Shown piece after piece: positions 25,211 through 32,464 of a stretch of DNA of 45,148 bases. Origin of the DNA: Saprospiraceae bacterium (GTDB taxonomy: Bacteria > Bacteroidota > Bacteroidia > Chitinophagales > Saprospiraceae); NCBI GenBank assembly GCA_013360405.1, contig JABWBR010000072.1, positions 1 through 45,148 of the forward strand. Direction: 5' to 3'. Position numbers and translations under genes: made by a program. The notes beneath the pieces are model-generated. The model searched no databases. It saw nothing but the letters and a program-made list of their open reading frames with translations, and was not told where the DNA came from. Position 1 is the stretch's first letter. Each line of letters starts with the position of its first letter.

Positions 25211-25648
25211 AACATCCTCCTCTTTCGGGGCATTAAAAAGATCCCTGAAATGGCTGGGCAGCAAACTGATCTTGTGGCCCAGCCATTTTTCGAGGGTGAT
25301 AGCAAGAAAAACATAGCTTTCCGTCACACCGGGTACGGGCGCCACGATAATGACAAAAAAGGGTAAAAATTTGGGGATATCTTTGAGTTGGGCTTTAGCG
25401 CGGTGCATTTCTTCGGCAGTCGGGCGCTTATCGGCTGTCGACATGATGAGCTTGCCTCTGCCTTCGCGCACAAACGTATGGATCATCTGCTTGGTCTCCA
25501 CGCCTTCCATAAACATAGCCCACAACATCATTTTGGGGAAGCGGATGATGCGTTGAAATTTCAATGGCGACAACAACTTTTTCGACCGGGCCTTGATGGG
25601 CGCGGTGTTCAATCGGGGACGAAATATGTTCCTTCGTTTTGTATCCAT
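25208..25648 (-). CDS. Small LETM1-like membrane-associated protein
   Basis: 146 aa from the ATG at 25646-25648. An in-frame TTG at 25708 would leave almost no leader after the promoter-like box at 25717-25724, so the ATG is chosen. The N-terminal third is very basic (KARSKKLLSPLKFQRI). A helical region follows (AEEMHRAKAQLKDIPKFLPF) and then a hydrophobic stretch (FFVIIVAPVPGVTESYVFLA) with KISLLPSHFRDLF. The order lysine-rich helix, LPF-hydrophobic segment, LPS-x-F resembles the LETM1-type ribosome-binding fold found in some Bacteroidota proteins; this is a tentative match. Function unknown. Confidence 0.5.
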   Translation of the reverse strand: MDTKRRNIFRPRLNTAPIKARSKKLLSPLKFQRIIRFPKMMLWAMFMEGVETKQMIHTFVREGRGKLIMSTADKRPTAEEMHRAKAQLKDIPKFLPFFVIIVAPVPGVTESYVFLAITLEKWLGHKISLLPSHFRDLFNAPKEEDV

Positions 25649-25716
25649 TGTGTGTCCAACGCCTTGCCGGCGATGTATATTATTTTGTGATGGCAGCACT
25701 TCGCTCAAATTTATAA

Positions 25717-25724
25717 CAAAGATA
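25717..25724 (-). promoter_or_regulatory. Candidate -7 box (TATCTTTG) for the LETM1-like gene
   Basis: The minus strand reads GGGTATCTTTGTTATAA, a good TAnnTTTG match about 70 bp upstream of the ATG at 25648. It leaves a leader of about 60 nt. Confidence 0.5.
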
Positions 25725-25778
25725 CCCTAAGTATCGTTCCTACCAAAAGTCTCCGACCTGCTTGCGGGATTTATCGAC

Positions 25779-25817
25779 TAGTCGGTAGTCGGCAATCGGC
25801 GGTCGGCAGTCGGCGGT
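25779..25817. repeat. NNTCGGC heptamer array
   Basis: Heptamers AGTCGGT, AGTCGGC, AATCGGC, GGTCGGC, AGTCGGC and a partial unit lie in the gap between the serine hydrolase stop and the LETM1-like promoter. No inverted partner is visible. Confidence 0.8.
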
Positions 25818-25828
25818 TTGTCGTAAAG

Positions 25829-27514
25829 TCATTCTTTCACCGCTTCCATCTTCCAATTGGGATAGCCGATAGTCAACATCACATCGCCATTGGGCGCCGT
25901 ATGAAAGTGGAGGCTGCAGGGCGTATTGGGCGAGGCAAAAGTCGCATTGCCCTGGTAGTCGTACACCTTATCGGGGCGTTTCATATCGCGCACGTTGTTT
26001 AATCGTTCGCCTTCCCAAATGAACATGCGGTAGAGAGCGCCGCGTTCAAAATGTATTTTAGAAAAAGTGAGTTCCAGACCCAGCCTCGAGCGGTTTACGG
26101 TACCCATAATAAACAGCGATTGGAATGAGCCAAATTGTTGCTGTAAGCCTTGCCAGTAGGGGTGTGCTCGTTCTTTTACCTCGGCTTCAGATTCGCCGAA
26201 CGCCTGAGCCAGAGGGGCGTAATCTTGTTTGAAAATGCCTTCGAGAATGGCTTGGGTGCGGGCGTCGGCGGCTTTTGTGGCAGCCGGATCCTCATTGCCT
26301 TCAGCGGTCAAGGCCAGCATGGCGTCGCGGTTTTCAAAGAAGGCCTGGAGCTGGTCGTTTTCGTCAAACTGCAGGTCGAAGGTTTGCCCGGAAGGCAGTT
26401 TGTATGTCCCCGTCCACTTGCGGAGTTGTTCAGGGTCGGCTTCGATGACGTTGCCCGTGAGGTAGGCGTTGAGGCGCATGGCGATATCGTCGCTGATTTT
26501 GTTGTTGGCGTTGCTCGATGCTATGATGCAGCGGCCCAGCGAGGGAAAAAAGCCCATGAATGCATTGTACACGCCGTTGCCGCCGTTGTGCTGGATGAAG
26601 CGGCCTTCGGGCAGATCCATGATTACCCAACCGTAGCCGTAGTGGCTGTCGGCTTGCCCTTCGCGGTTGTGGGGGGCGAAGTATTTTTCGCGGGCTTCTT
26701 CAGACAGTACTTTGTCTTTCTGAAGGGCCAAATACCATTTGTACATGTCGTGCACATTGGAGATGATGCCGCCGTTGGCGCGCAGATGCCAGCCGGGACC
26801 GTCGGGCAGCCAGGGGTGGTCGAGGGCGGTACCCCAGCGCTCTCCGTCGCGGTAACCTACGCCAAGTTGTTCTTTTTTGAATTCGGGTAGCAGGTACCCC
26901 GTGTGGTTCATACCGGCGGGTTTGAAAATATGTTGCGACAAATATTGTTCATACGACTGACCAGATAACATTTCGACGATAATGCCCAGCAGGCTATAAC
27001 CCACGTTGGAGTATTCGTAGCCTTTGCCGGGTTCGAAGAGCAGTTTGGTCTGCATAGCCCTGTCGGCGAAAGCCCTGGCGTCGAGCAGTTCGTAGTCGTC
27101 GCCGATAGCGCCCGGGAATCCGGCGCCGTGGGTGAGCAGTTGGTGCAGGGTGATCGAAGCTTTGTCGGACGGAGCCTGGGGAAAAAATTTGGACAGCGGG
27201 TCGGTGACCTTGAGTTTGCCTTGCATTTCCAGTTTCAAAATGGCTGCGCCGGTAAATTGCTTGGTAATGGAGCCGATGCTGAAGAAGGTGGAGTCGCTTT
27301 CGCGGCGGCCGGCTTCGGGGTCGGCCATGCCGTAGCCTTTGGCCAGGATGACTTTGCCGCCGTCGGCTACCAGCACGGAACCGGTATAACCCGCAGCTTC
27401 GGCTCTTTTGAGGTAGTTGTCGAGTCGGGTTGCCATGTCGGTTTGAGCAATGGCCAATAAGGGCGTCAATGCCAGCAGGCAGATCCCTAATGTGGGTTTG
27501 AAGTAATTTTTCAT
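25829..27514 (-). CDS. Exported beta-lactamase-family serine hydrolase
   Basis: 561 aa from an ATG with a signal peptide (LGICLLALTPLLAIAQ). The class C beta-lactamase/DD-peptidase fold is clear: SxxK in FFSIGSITKQFTG (about residue 80), YSN in GYEYSNVGYSLLG (about 170), and HNGG (about 315) in the third-motif position. A C-terminal extension of some 200 residues (about 360-561) carries a lipocalin-like beta region common in these proteins. Substrate unknown: peptides, D-amino acid esters or cell-wall fragments are possible. It seems to be a single-gene unit. Confidence 0.85.
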   Translation of the reverse strand: MKNYFKPTLGICLLALTPLLAIAQTDMATRLDNYLKRAEAAGYTGSVLVADGGKVILAKGYGMADPEAGRRESDSTFFSIGSITKQFTGAAILKLEMQGKLKVTDPLSKFFPQAPSDKASITLHQLLTHGAGFPGAIGDDYELLDARAFADRAMQTKLLFEPGKGYEYSNVGYSLLGIIVEMLSGQSYEQYLSQHIFKPAGMNHTGYLLPEFKKEQLGVGYRDGERWGTALDHPWLPDGPGWHLRANGGIISNVHDMYKWYLALQKDKVLSEEAREKYFAPHNREGQADSHYGYGWVIMDLPEGRFIQHNGGNGVYNAFMGFFPSLGRCIIASSNANNKISDDIAMRLNAYLTGNVIEADPEQLRKWTGTYKLPSGQTFDLQFDENDQLQAFFENRDAMLALTAEGNEDPAATKAADARTQAILEGIFKQDYAPLAQAFGESEAEVKERAHPYWQGLQQQFGSFQSLFIMGTVNRSRLGLELTFSKIHFERGALYRMFIWEGERLNNVRDMKRPDKVYDYQGNATFASPNTPCSLHFHTAPNGDVMLTIGYPNWKMEAVKE

Positions 27515-27583
27515 AGTCAGGTGATTTAGTTTATGATTACTTAGATCAAGTATTCAGTCGTAGGTTATCGGGGATGCCCGGGT

Positions 27584-27665
27584 TGAGGGTGAGAGTGTGG
27601 GAGTGTGGGAGTGTGTGAATTTTCCCATGCTCTCTCCCTCTCACTCTCTCTCACTCCCACACTCT
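27584..27665. repeat. Inverted GAGTGTGG / CTCTCACT octamer arrays
   Basis: Left arm: GAGGGTGA, GAGTGTGG, GAGTGTGG and a partial unit (27584-27619). Right arm: pyrimidine octamers CTCTCTCC, CTCTCACT, CTCTCTCA, CTCCCACA (27631-27665). They are inverted around AATTTTCCCA. The right arm abuts the stop codon of the aldo-keto reductase (complement of 27666-27668). Unit type resembles 939-1049. Confidence 0.85.
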
Positions 27666-28682
27666 TTACCCGGCCAATATCCCCACAATCGTCTCCAACT
27701 CCTCGGCGCTAAACCGGGCATTGGTCAGGGCGGCCACATTTTCTTCGAGTTGGGCTACCGAGCTGGCGCCGATGAGCACCGAAGTCACCCGGGGGTCGCG
27801 CAGCACCCAGGCCAGCGCCATTTGCGATAGCCGTTGGCCTCTTTGTTGAGCCAGGTCGTTGAGGGCTTTTATTTTGGGAATATTTTCCATTACCTGCGTT
27901 TCCTGCAAATAAGTCATGGGTTTACCGGCCCGGGAGTCCTTGGGGATGCCGTGGATGTACTTATCGGTGAGTAGTCCCTGTGCCAGCGGAGAGAAGGCTA
28001 TACAGCCGATGCCGTTGGCTTGCAGGGTATCGAGCAGCCCGTCTTCTACCCAGCGGTCGAACATAGAATACCTGGCCTGGTGGATGAGGCAGGGCGTGCC
28101 GAGCCTGCGCAGTATTTCGGCGGCCTGTGCGGCTTCGGCGGGCGGATAGTTGGAGATGCCCACGTACAGGGCTTTTCCCTGGCGCACCACCTGGTCGAGC
28201 GCCATCATCGTTTCTTCGAGGGGCGTATCGGGGTCGGGGCGGTGGTGGTAGAAGAGGTCCACATAGTCGAGTTTCATACGGCGCAGACTCTGGTCGAGGC
28301 TGGCGATCAGGTATTTGCGCGAGCCCAGGTTGCCGTAGGGGCCGGGCCACATATCGAATCCGGCTTTAGTAGCGATGAACATTTCGTCGCGGTAGGGCAG
28401 GAAGTCGAGGCGCATCATCGTGCCGAAGTTTTCTTCTGCCGAGCCGAAAGGAGGGCCGTAGTTATTAGCCAGGTCGATATGGGTGATGCCGAGGTCGAAA
28501 GCTTTGCGCAGAATTTTCCGGCCATTTTCGAGTACGTCAACAAAGCCGAAATTGTGCCATAAGCCGAGTGAGACCGCCGGCAGCAGGATGCCGCTGCGGC
28601 CGCAGCGGTTGTACTTCATCGTATCGTAGCGGTCGTCGGCAGGCAGGTAGGTGCTGGGATTCGATTTATCGTGAATTCTCAT
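27666..28682 (-). CDS. Aldo-keto reductase (YghZ/L-glyceraldehyde-3-phosphate reductase-like)
   Basis: 338 aa from an ATG. The N-terminal part with MKYNRCGRSGILLP and VSLGLWHNFG matches the YghZ subgroup, whose members carry a similar short extension, so the longer start is kept. The AKR tetrad is visible: Asp and Tyr in ITHIDLANNYG, Lys in IATKAGFDMWPGPYG, His in DLFYHHRPDPDTP. The NADPH site segment VLIGASSVAQLEENV lies near the end. YghZ-type enzymes reduce L-glyceraldehyde 3-phosphate and methylglyoxal. Divergent from the TIM-barrel gene, with a 149-bp AT-rich shared upstream region. Confidence 0.88.
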   Translation of the reverse strand: MRIHDKSNPSTYLPADDRYDTMKYNRCGRSGILLPAVSLGLWHNFGFVDVLENGRKILRKAFDLGITHIDLANNYGPPFGSAEENFGTMMRLDFLPYRDEMFIATKAGFDMWPGPYGNLGSRKYLIASLDQSLRRMKLDYVDLFYHHRPDPDTPLEETMMALDQVVRQGKALYVGISNYPPAEAAQAAEILRRLGTPCLIHQARYSMFDRWVEDGLLDTLQANGIGCIAFSPLAQGLLTDKYIHGIPKDSRAGKPMTYLQETQVMENIPKIKALNDLAQQRGQRLSQMALAWVLRDPRVTSVLIGASSVAQLEENVAALTNARFSAEELETIVGILAG

Positions 28683-28831
28683 TTTTTTTTAAAAATTTAA
28701 GACAAGTTATTATCATTCGTTAAGATATTCAATAAAAAAAGGAAGAACACCCACTTCTTATACACGCAAAAAGAATTATTTTTCCTGTTGTGAAAATGGG
28801 GAATTCAATTTTATAAAATAACCGTCTGATC

Positions 28832-29704
28832 ATGAATAAGATAACAAGAAGAACTTTTACACAAACCGTGACGCTCGCGGGCTTGTCCACGCTGGTGCCG
28901 GCATCGCTGCTGGTGGGTCGCAAACGCCATATCGGCGTACAGCTCTGGAGCGTGCGCGAAGATTTGAAAAAAGATACGGAGGGCACGCTCAAGGCCATCC
29001 GCAAGATGGGCTATCGCGAAATTGAAGGTTTTGGTTTCGCCAATGGCATGTTTTGGGGCAAAACCCCCAAAGAATTCCGCCAGTTTTTATCAGATACGGG
29101 GCTTTCTATGCCCAGCGCGCACCTGGCGCTCACTACGCAACATTTTGTCAATGGCGCCCTTACCGATGAATGGAAAAAGGCGGCGGACAGCGCCGCTGTG
29201 ATGGGGCAGCAGTATGTAATCAGCCCTTGGATGAACGACGAAGAACGCCAGGGCGATAAGTTGAAGCAATTGCTGGAAGCGATGAACAAAGCCGGCGAAT
29301 ACTGCAAGCAGTTGGGCATGCGCTTCGGCTACCACAACCACGATTTCGAATTCAAAAAATCGGGCGACAAGCTGCTCTACCAACATATTCTCGATGGCAC
29401 GGATTCCAATCTGGTGGCTTTGCAACTCGATCTGTACTGGTGTGTTTTTGCCGGTTATGATCCTATCGAATGGTTGAAAAAACACCCCGGTCGTTTTTGT
29501 TCTTTCCACGTGAAAGATATGGCCAAAACGGAAAAACGAGAGACCGTAGAGGTGGGAGAGGGCAGCATCAATTTCCAGCAGATATTTGCACACGCGCCCG
29601 CCGCCGGGGTTACGCATTTTATTGTGGAATTGGAAGACTACAAGCGGCCGCCCATGGAAGGTATTGCGGTAGCGTATAAAAATTTGAAAAAACTAAAGTT
29701 TTAA
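28832..29704 (+). CDS. Exported sugar phosphate isomerase/epimerase-like TIM-barrel protein
   Basis: 290 aa from an ATG. The N-terminus has a twin-arginine-type signal (TRRTFTQTVTLAGLSTL). The xylose-isomerase-like/AP-endonuclease-2 barrel follows: IGVQLWSVREDLKKD, GYREIEGFGFANG, FGYHNHDFEF, LQLDLYWCVFAGYDP, SFHVKDMAKTE, FIVELEDYKRPP. The His, Asp and Glu ligands in these motifs fit a divalent-metal site. In Bacteroidota many such proteins are periplasmic and act on 3-keto sugars or inositols; the substrate here is unknown. The 3' end overlaps the convergent CE2 gene by 12 bp. Confidence 0.85.
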   Translation: MNKITRRTFTQTVTLAGLSTLVPASLLVGRKRHIGVQLWSVREDLKKDTEGTLKAIRKMGYREIEGFGFANGMFWGKTPKEFRQFLSDTGLSMPSAHLALTTQHFVNGALTDEWKKAADSAAVMGQQYVISPWMNDEERQGDKLKQLLEAMNKAGEYCKQLGMRFGYHNHDFEFKKSGDKLLYQHILDGTDSNLVALQLDLYWCVFAGYDPIEWLKKHPGRFCSFHVKDMAKTEKRETVEVGEGSINFQQIFAHAPAAGVTHFIVELEDYKRPPMEGIAVAYKNLKKLKF

Positions 29705-30823
29705 TTGTAGCAAAAAGCTGGTCAGCTCTTTGCCATTGAGCTCTTGTTGCGGCTGGTTTGGGTGGTAATTGCAACCATAACCCAGCGGGCCTTGCACGCT
29801 AAGGTTGCAGCGGTACACGCCGGTTGTGCCGCTGCGCTGTAATTGCGCGGCAATATCGTCGAGGCAGGCTATGTGGGCCGTGCCGGCCTGGCCGCTCAGC
29901 ATCGGGCTCGACAACAATACTATGGCCGATTGGGGATACGTCTCGCGCAGTTGCAGGATGAATTGCCGGTAGGCTAGGGTAAAAGCCGCCTGGTCGGGTG
30001 TCCCTTTGGCAAAATCATTGGTGCCCAGGTTGATGCAAATGATGTCGGGCGTCCAATTGGCCATATTCCATTTCTTTTTTTTACCAAAAGGCAGCGAATA
30101 GGGAAAATAATCAGGCATCAGCCTTTTATTATCCCCGCCGTAGTTGCGGTAAATGCCTTTACCGGAAATAGCTGCCACCTGGAAATCGGCTTGTAAAGCC
30201 CGTGCCGTAAGGGCGGCGTAAGTAAACAAACCGTGTTCGGTTTCGGGCGAGAAGTTGCAGGTAGCCGAATCGCCCAATACGCCGTATCCGCAGGTGATCG
30301 AGTCGCCTATAAATAATATCTTTTTGGCGCCCTGGGCAGGTGGGGGCAGCAGTTTTTTTCCTTTGGCCAGATATAAACCTCTGAGTGTAGCTGTACCGCC
30401 GATGCTTGCTTCGGTGAGCTTGCGCAATATGACGGTATGTGCCGCATCCGTTAATCCATTGGCGATCACGTGCCGGTTGTTTTGCCGGGATACTTCGAAT
30501 GACTGCCACGGGCCGCCGTCGAGCGAATAGGCAAAGTAGCATTTGTAGTTTTTTCGGCGGGCTTCGGTGGTGGTGGGTATCGCGTCGAGCCACAACTCCA
30601 GGTCGGGACCCTCAAATTGCAAGGCCAGTCCGGCGGCAGTCCAGGCGCAACGTGGGCTAAGCGGCCGCGAAAAATCCCAACGCCCCAGGTACGCGATCTG
30701 GGGATGGTCGGGCTCAATAAGATTGCGCGTGTCATCGACAGTCAGCGGGTTTGGCAACATACAAGCGGTGTTCAAGGCAGTGAGCGCCAGGGATATCAGG
30801 GTTATTTTGTGGATGGTTGTCAT
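29693..30823 (-). CDS. CE2-like acetylesterase lipoprotein (SGNH hydrolase)
   Basis: 376 aa from the ATG at 30821-30823; a longer frame reads through the heptamer array. The signal ends in a lipobox-like LNTAC (Cys21). An N-terminal jelly-roll domain (about 35-150; YLGRWDFS, LQFEGPDLELWLDAI) precedes the SGNH domain: nucleophile in LFIGDSITCGYG, block III in INLGTNDFAKG, and a His in GCNYHPNQ. The Asp usually three residues before that His is absent, as in CE2 enzymes that use a Ser-His dyad. CE2 enzymes remove acetyl groups from mannan and xylan oligosaccharides, which suits the mannan locus. Confidence 0.82.
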   Translation of the reverse strand: MTTIHKITLISLALTALNTACMLPNPLTVDDTRNLIEPDHPQIAYLGRWDFSRPLSPRCAWTAAGLALQFEGPDLELWLDAIPTTTEARRKNYKCYFAYSLDGGPWQSFEVSRQNNRHVIANGLTDAAHTVILRKLTEASIGGTATLRGLYLAKGKKLLPPPAQGAKKILFIGDSITCGYGVLGDSATCNFSPETEHGLFTYAALTARALQADFQVAAISGKGIYRNYGGDNKRLMPDYFPYSLPFGKKKKWNMANWTPDIICINLGTNDFAKGTPDQAAFTLAYRQFILQLRETYPQSAIVLLSSPMLSGQAGTAHIACLDDIAAQLQRSGTTGVYRCNLSVQGPLGYGCNYHPNQPQQELNGKELTSFLLQLKL

Positions 30824-30829
30824 AGTCTG

Positions 30830-30892
30830 TTCTCTGTTCTCTGTTGTCTGTTGTCTGTTCTCTGTTGTCTGTTGTCTGTTCTCTGTTCTCTG
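30830..30892. repeat. TT[C/G]TCTG heptamer array (array A of CNGANAA locus 4)
   Basis: Nine heptamers in register mixing TTCTCTG and TTGTCTG, starting 7 bp from the CE2 start codon. Confidence 0.95.
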
Positions 30893-30902
30893 TTTGGTTA
30901 GG

Positions 30903-30928
30903 TAGAGACAAATCATGATTTGCCTCTA
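30903..30928. repeat. 26-bp near-perfect palindrome in core of locus 4
   Basis: TAGAGACAAATCATG and its mirrored half (ending TTTGCCTCTA) pair at 24 of 26 positions. It lies just downstream of the promoter-like box for the CE2 gene and is absent from the other three CNGANAA cores. It may be an operator or a short inserted element. Confidence 0.75.
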
Positions 30929-30932
30929 CTGG

Positions 30933-30940
30933 CAAAGATA
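30933..30940 (-). promoter_or_regulatory. Candidate -7 box (TATCTTTG) in array core
   Basis: The minus strand reads CCTTATCTTTGCC, identical over 13 bp to the core of locus 2 (8820-8832). It would transcribe the CE2 gene through the palindrome and nine heptamers. Confidence 0.5.
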
Positions 30941-30945
30941 AGGAA

Positions 30946-31071
30946 TGGATAACCGAGAACGGATAACCGAGAACGGATAACCGACAACGGATAACCGACA
31001 ACGGATAACCGACAACGGATAACCGACAACGGATAACCGACAACGGATAACCGACAACGGATAACCGACTA
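30946..31071. repeat. CGGATAA-CCGACAA higher-order array (array B of CNGANAA locus 4)
   Basis: Eighteen heptamers in unbroken register (126 bp). Most alternate CGGATAA and CCGACAA, a 14-bp higher-order repeat, with CCGAGAA in two early units. The final unit CCGACTA contains the TAG of the MFS gene (complement of 31069-31071). Confidence 0.95.
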
Positions 31072-32379
31072 CTCGGCCGAAGGCAACCTATGCCCTTTCC
31101 AGCCGTAATAGCCGATGACCAAAAAGCAGAGGGCCGGCATCAGGAATGCGGGTTGATACTGAAAGCGATCGGCGAGCAGGCCCAGTATCGGGGGCAGCAG
31201 GGCCCCGCCCACGATAGCCATGATGATCAGCGAAGAGCCTATTTTTACCTGTTCTCCCAGGTTTTTGGTGCCCAGTGCGAAGATAGTAGGGAACATAATC
31301 GACATAAAGAAAAATACGGCAATCAGCGCGGTAACGGCGGTGAGGCCTTTGGTGTTAATGGCTACCAGCATCAGCGCGAAAGCTATGGCGGCAAAAGCGG
31401 TGAGCAATCGCGGCGGTTTGATATATGACATCAGGAAAGTGCCGATAAAACGCCCGAGCATAAAGAGCAGCATACCGAACGACAAGTGAAAGCCCGCCCA
31501 ACGCGCGGCAGTGAGCTCGCCGCCGTCGCTGCCCGATATCCACAGGAAAAAAGGTTTGAGCCATTCTACCGGGGCGAAGTGGGCATCGGGAGAAAGTGTT
31601 AGCTTGAAATCGATAAAGTATCCCCAAATACAGGCCTGTGCGCCCACGTAGCAAAACTGGGCGATCACGGCGCCGGTGAGATGGCGATGGCCGAAGATGC
31701 CCTGCCAGCCCTGTTTTTCAGAATCGGATTCCTGTACCGGTTCGGGCATACGCGTGATCCAGAATAAGAGGGCTACGAGCAACACGATACAGGCCAGACC
31801 GATATAGGGCAACTGCACGGTTTGGGCTTCCGCCAGGCGAATAGCGTCGGCTTGTTCGATGGGCATTTTCAGCAGGTCGTCTTTGGTATACGATTCATCG
31901 GAAAAGATGAGTACGCTGCCTAGTAGCGGACCGAAAATAATACTCAGGCCGTTAAATGACTGCGCAAAGTTGATACGCTGTTCTGCCGATCCGCTGTCGC
32001 CAAGTATCGACACATAAGGGTTGGCCGCCGTTTCGAGGAAGGCCAGTCCGCTGGCAATAGTAAATAGCGCGAACAGGAAAAATCCGTACGTACGCACTTC
32101 GGCGGCGGGATAAAATAGCAACGCGCCGGCGGCGTATAACACTAGTCCGAGCAGGATACCTTTTTTAAACCCGTATTTGTGCATAAACAAACCCGCAGGT
32201 ATGGCGATGCAGAAATAGCCGAGATAAAAAGCAAAGTCGATCAAACCCGCCTGCCAGCGCTTGAGGTCGAGCGCCAGTTGGAAATGGCTAATAAGTATGC
32301 CGTTGAGGCTGTTGGCCAGGCCCCACAAAAAGAAGAGGCTGGTGACGAGGGCAAAGGGAATCAGGTAGCGGTTGTTCAT
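31069..32379 (-). CDS. MFS hexose permease (FucP/glucose-galactose-type)
   Basis: 436 aa from an ATG, with about 12 TM helices. The start LIPFALVTSLFFLWGLANSLNGILISHFQ and FLETAANPYVSILG are hallmarks of the FHS (fucose/glucose-galactose:proton symporter) family. Position among mannan genes suggests uptake of mannose or glucose released outside the cytoplasm, but related members also carry fucose or N-acetylglucosamine. It is followed by the longest CNGANAA array. Confidence 0.87.
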   Translation of the reverse strand: MNNRYLIPFALVTSLFFLWGLANSLNGILISHFQLALDLKRWQAGLIDFAFYLGYFCIAIPAGLFMHKYGFKKGILLGLVLYAAGALLFYPAAEVRTYGFFLFALFTIASGLAFLETAANPYVSILGDSGSAEQRINFAQSFNGLSIIFGPLLGSVLIFSDESYTKDDLLKMPIEQADAIRLAEAQTVQLPYIGLACIVLLVALLFWITRMPEPVQESDSEKQGWQGIFGHRHLTGAVIAQFCYVGAQACIWGYFIDFKLTLSPDAHFAPVEWLKPFFLWISGSDGGELTAARWAGFHLSFGMLLFMLGRFIGTFLMSYIKPPRLLTAFAAIAFALMLVAINTKGLTAVTALIAVFFFMSIMFPTIFALGTKNLGEQVKIGSSLIIMAIVGGALLPPILGLLADRFQYQPAFLMPALCFLVIGYYGWKGHRLPSAE

Positions 32380-32389
32380 TTTTGATGAA

Positions 32390-32463
32390 GGGTTTATGGG
32401 TTTATGGGGTTTATGGGTTTATGGGTTTGATTTAAAACCTATAAACCTATAAACCCATAAACT
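32390..32463. repeat. Inverted GGGTTTAT / CCTATAAA octamer arrays
   Basis: Left: four GGGTTTAT-type octamers with one extra G (32390-32428). Right: CCTATAAA, CCTATAAA, CCCATAAA (32438-32461). Inverted around TTTGATTTAAAA. The pair fills the 85-bp gap between the GH5-like and MFS genes. Confidence 0.88.
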
Positions 32464-32464
32464 T

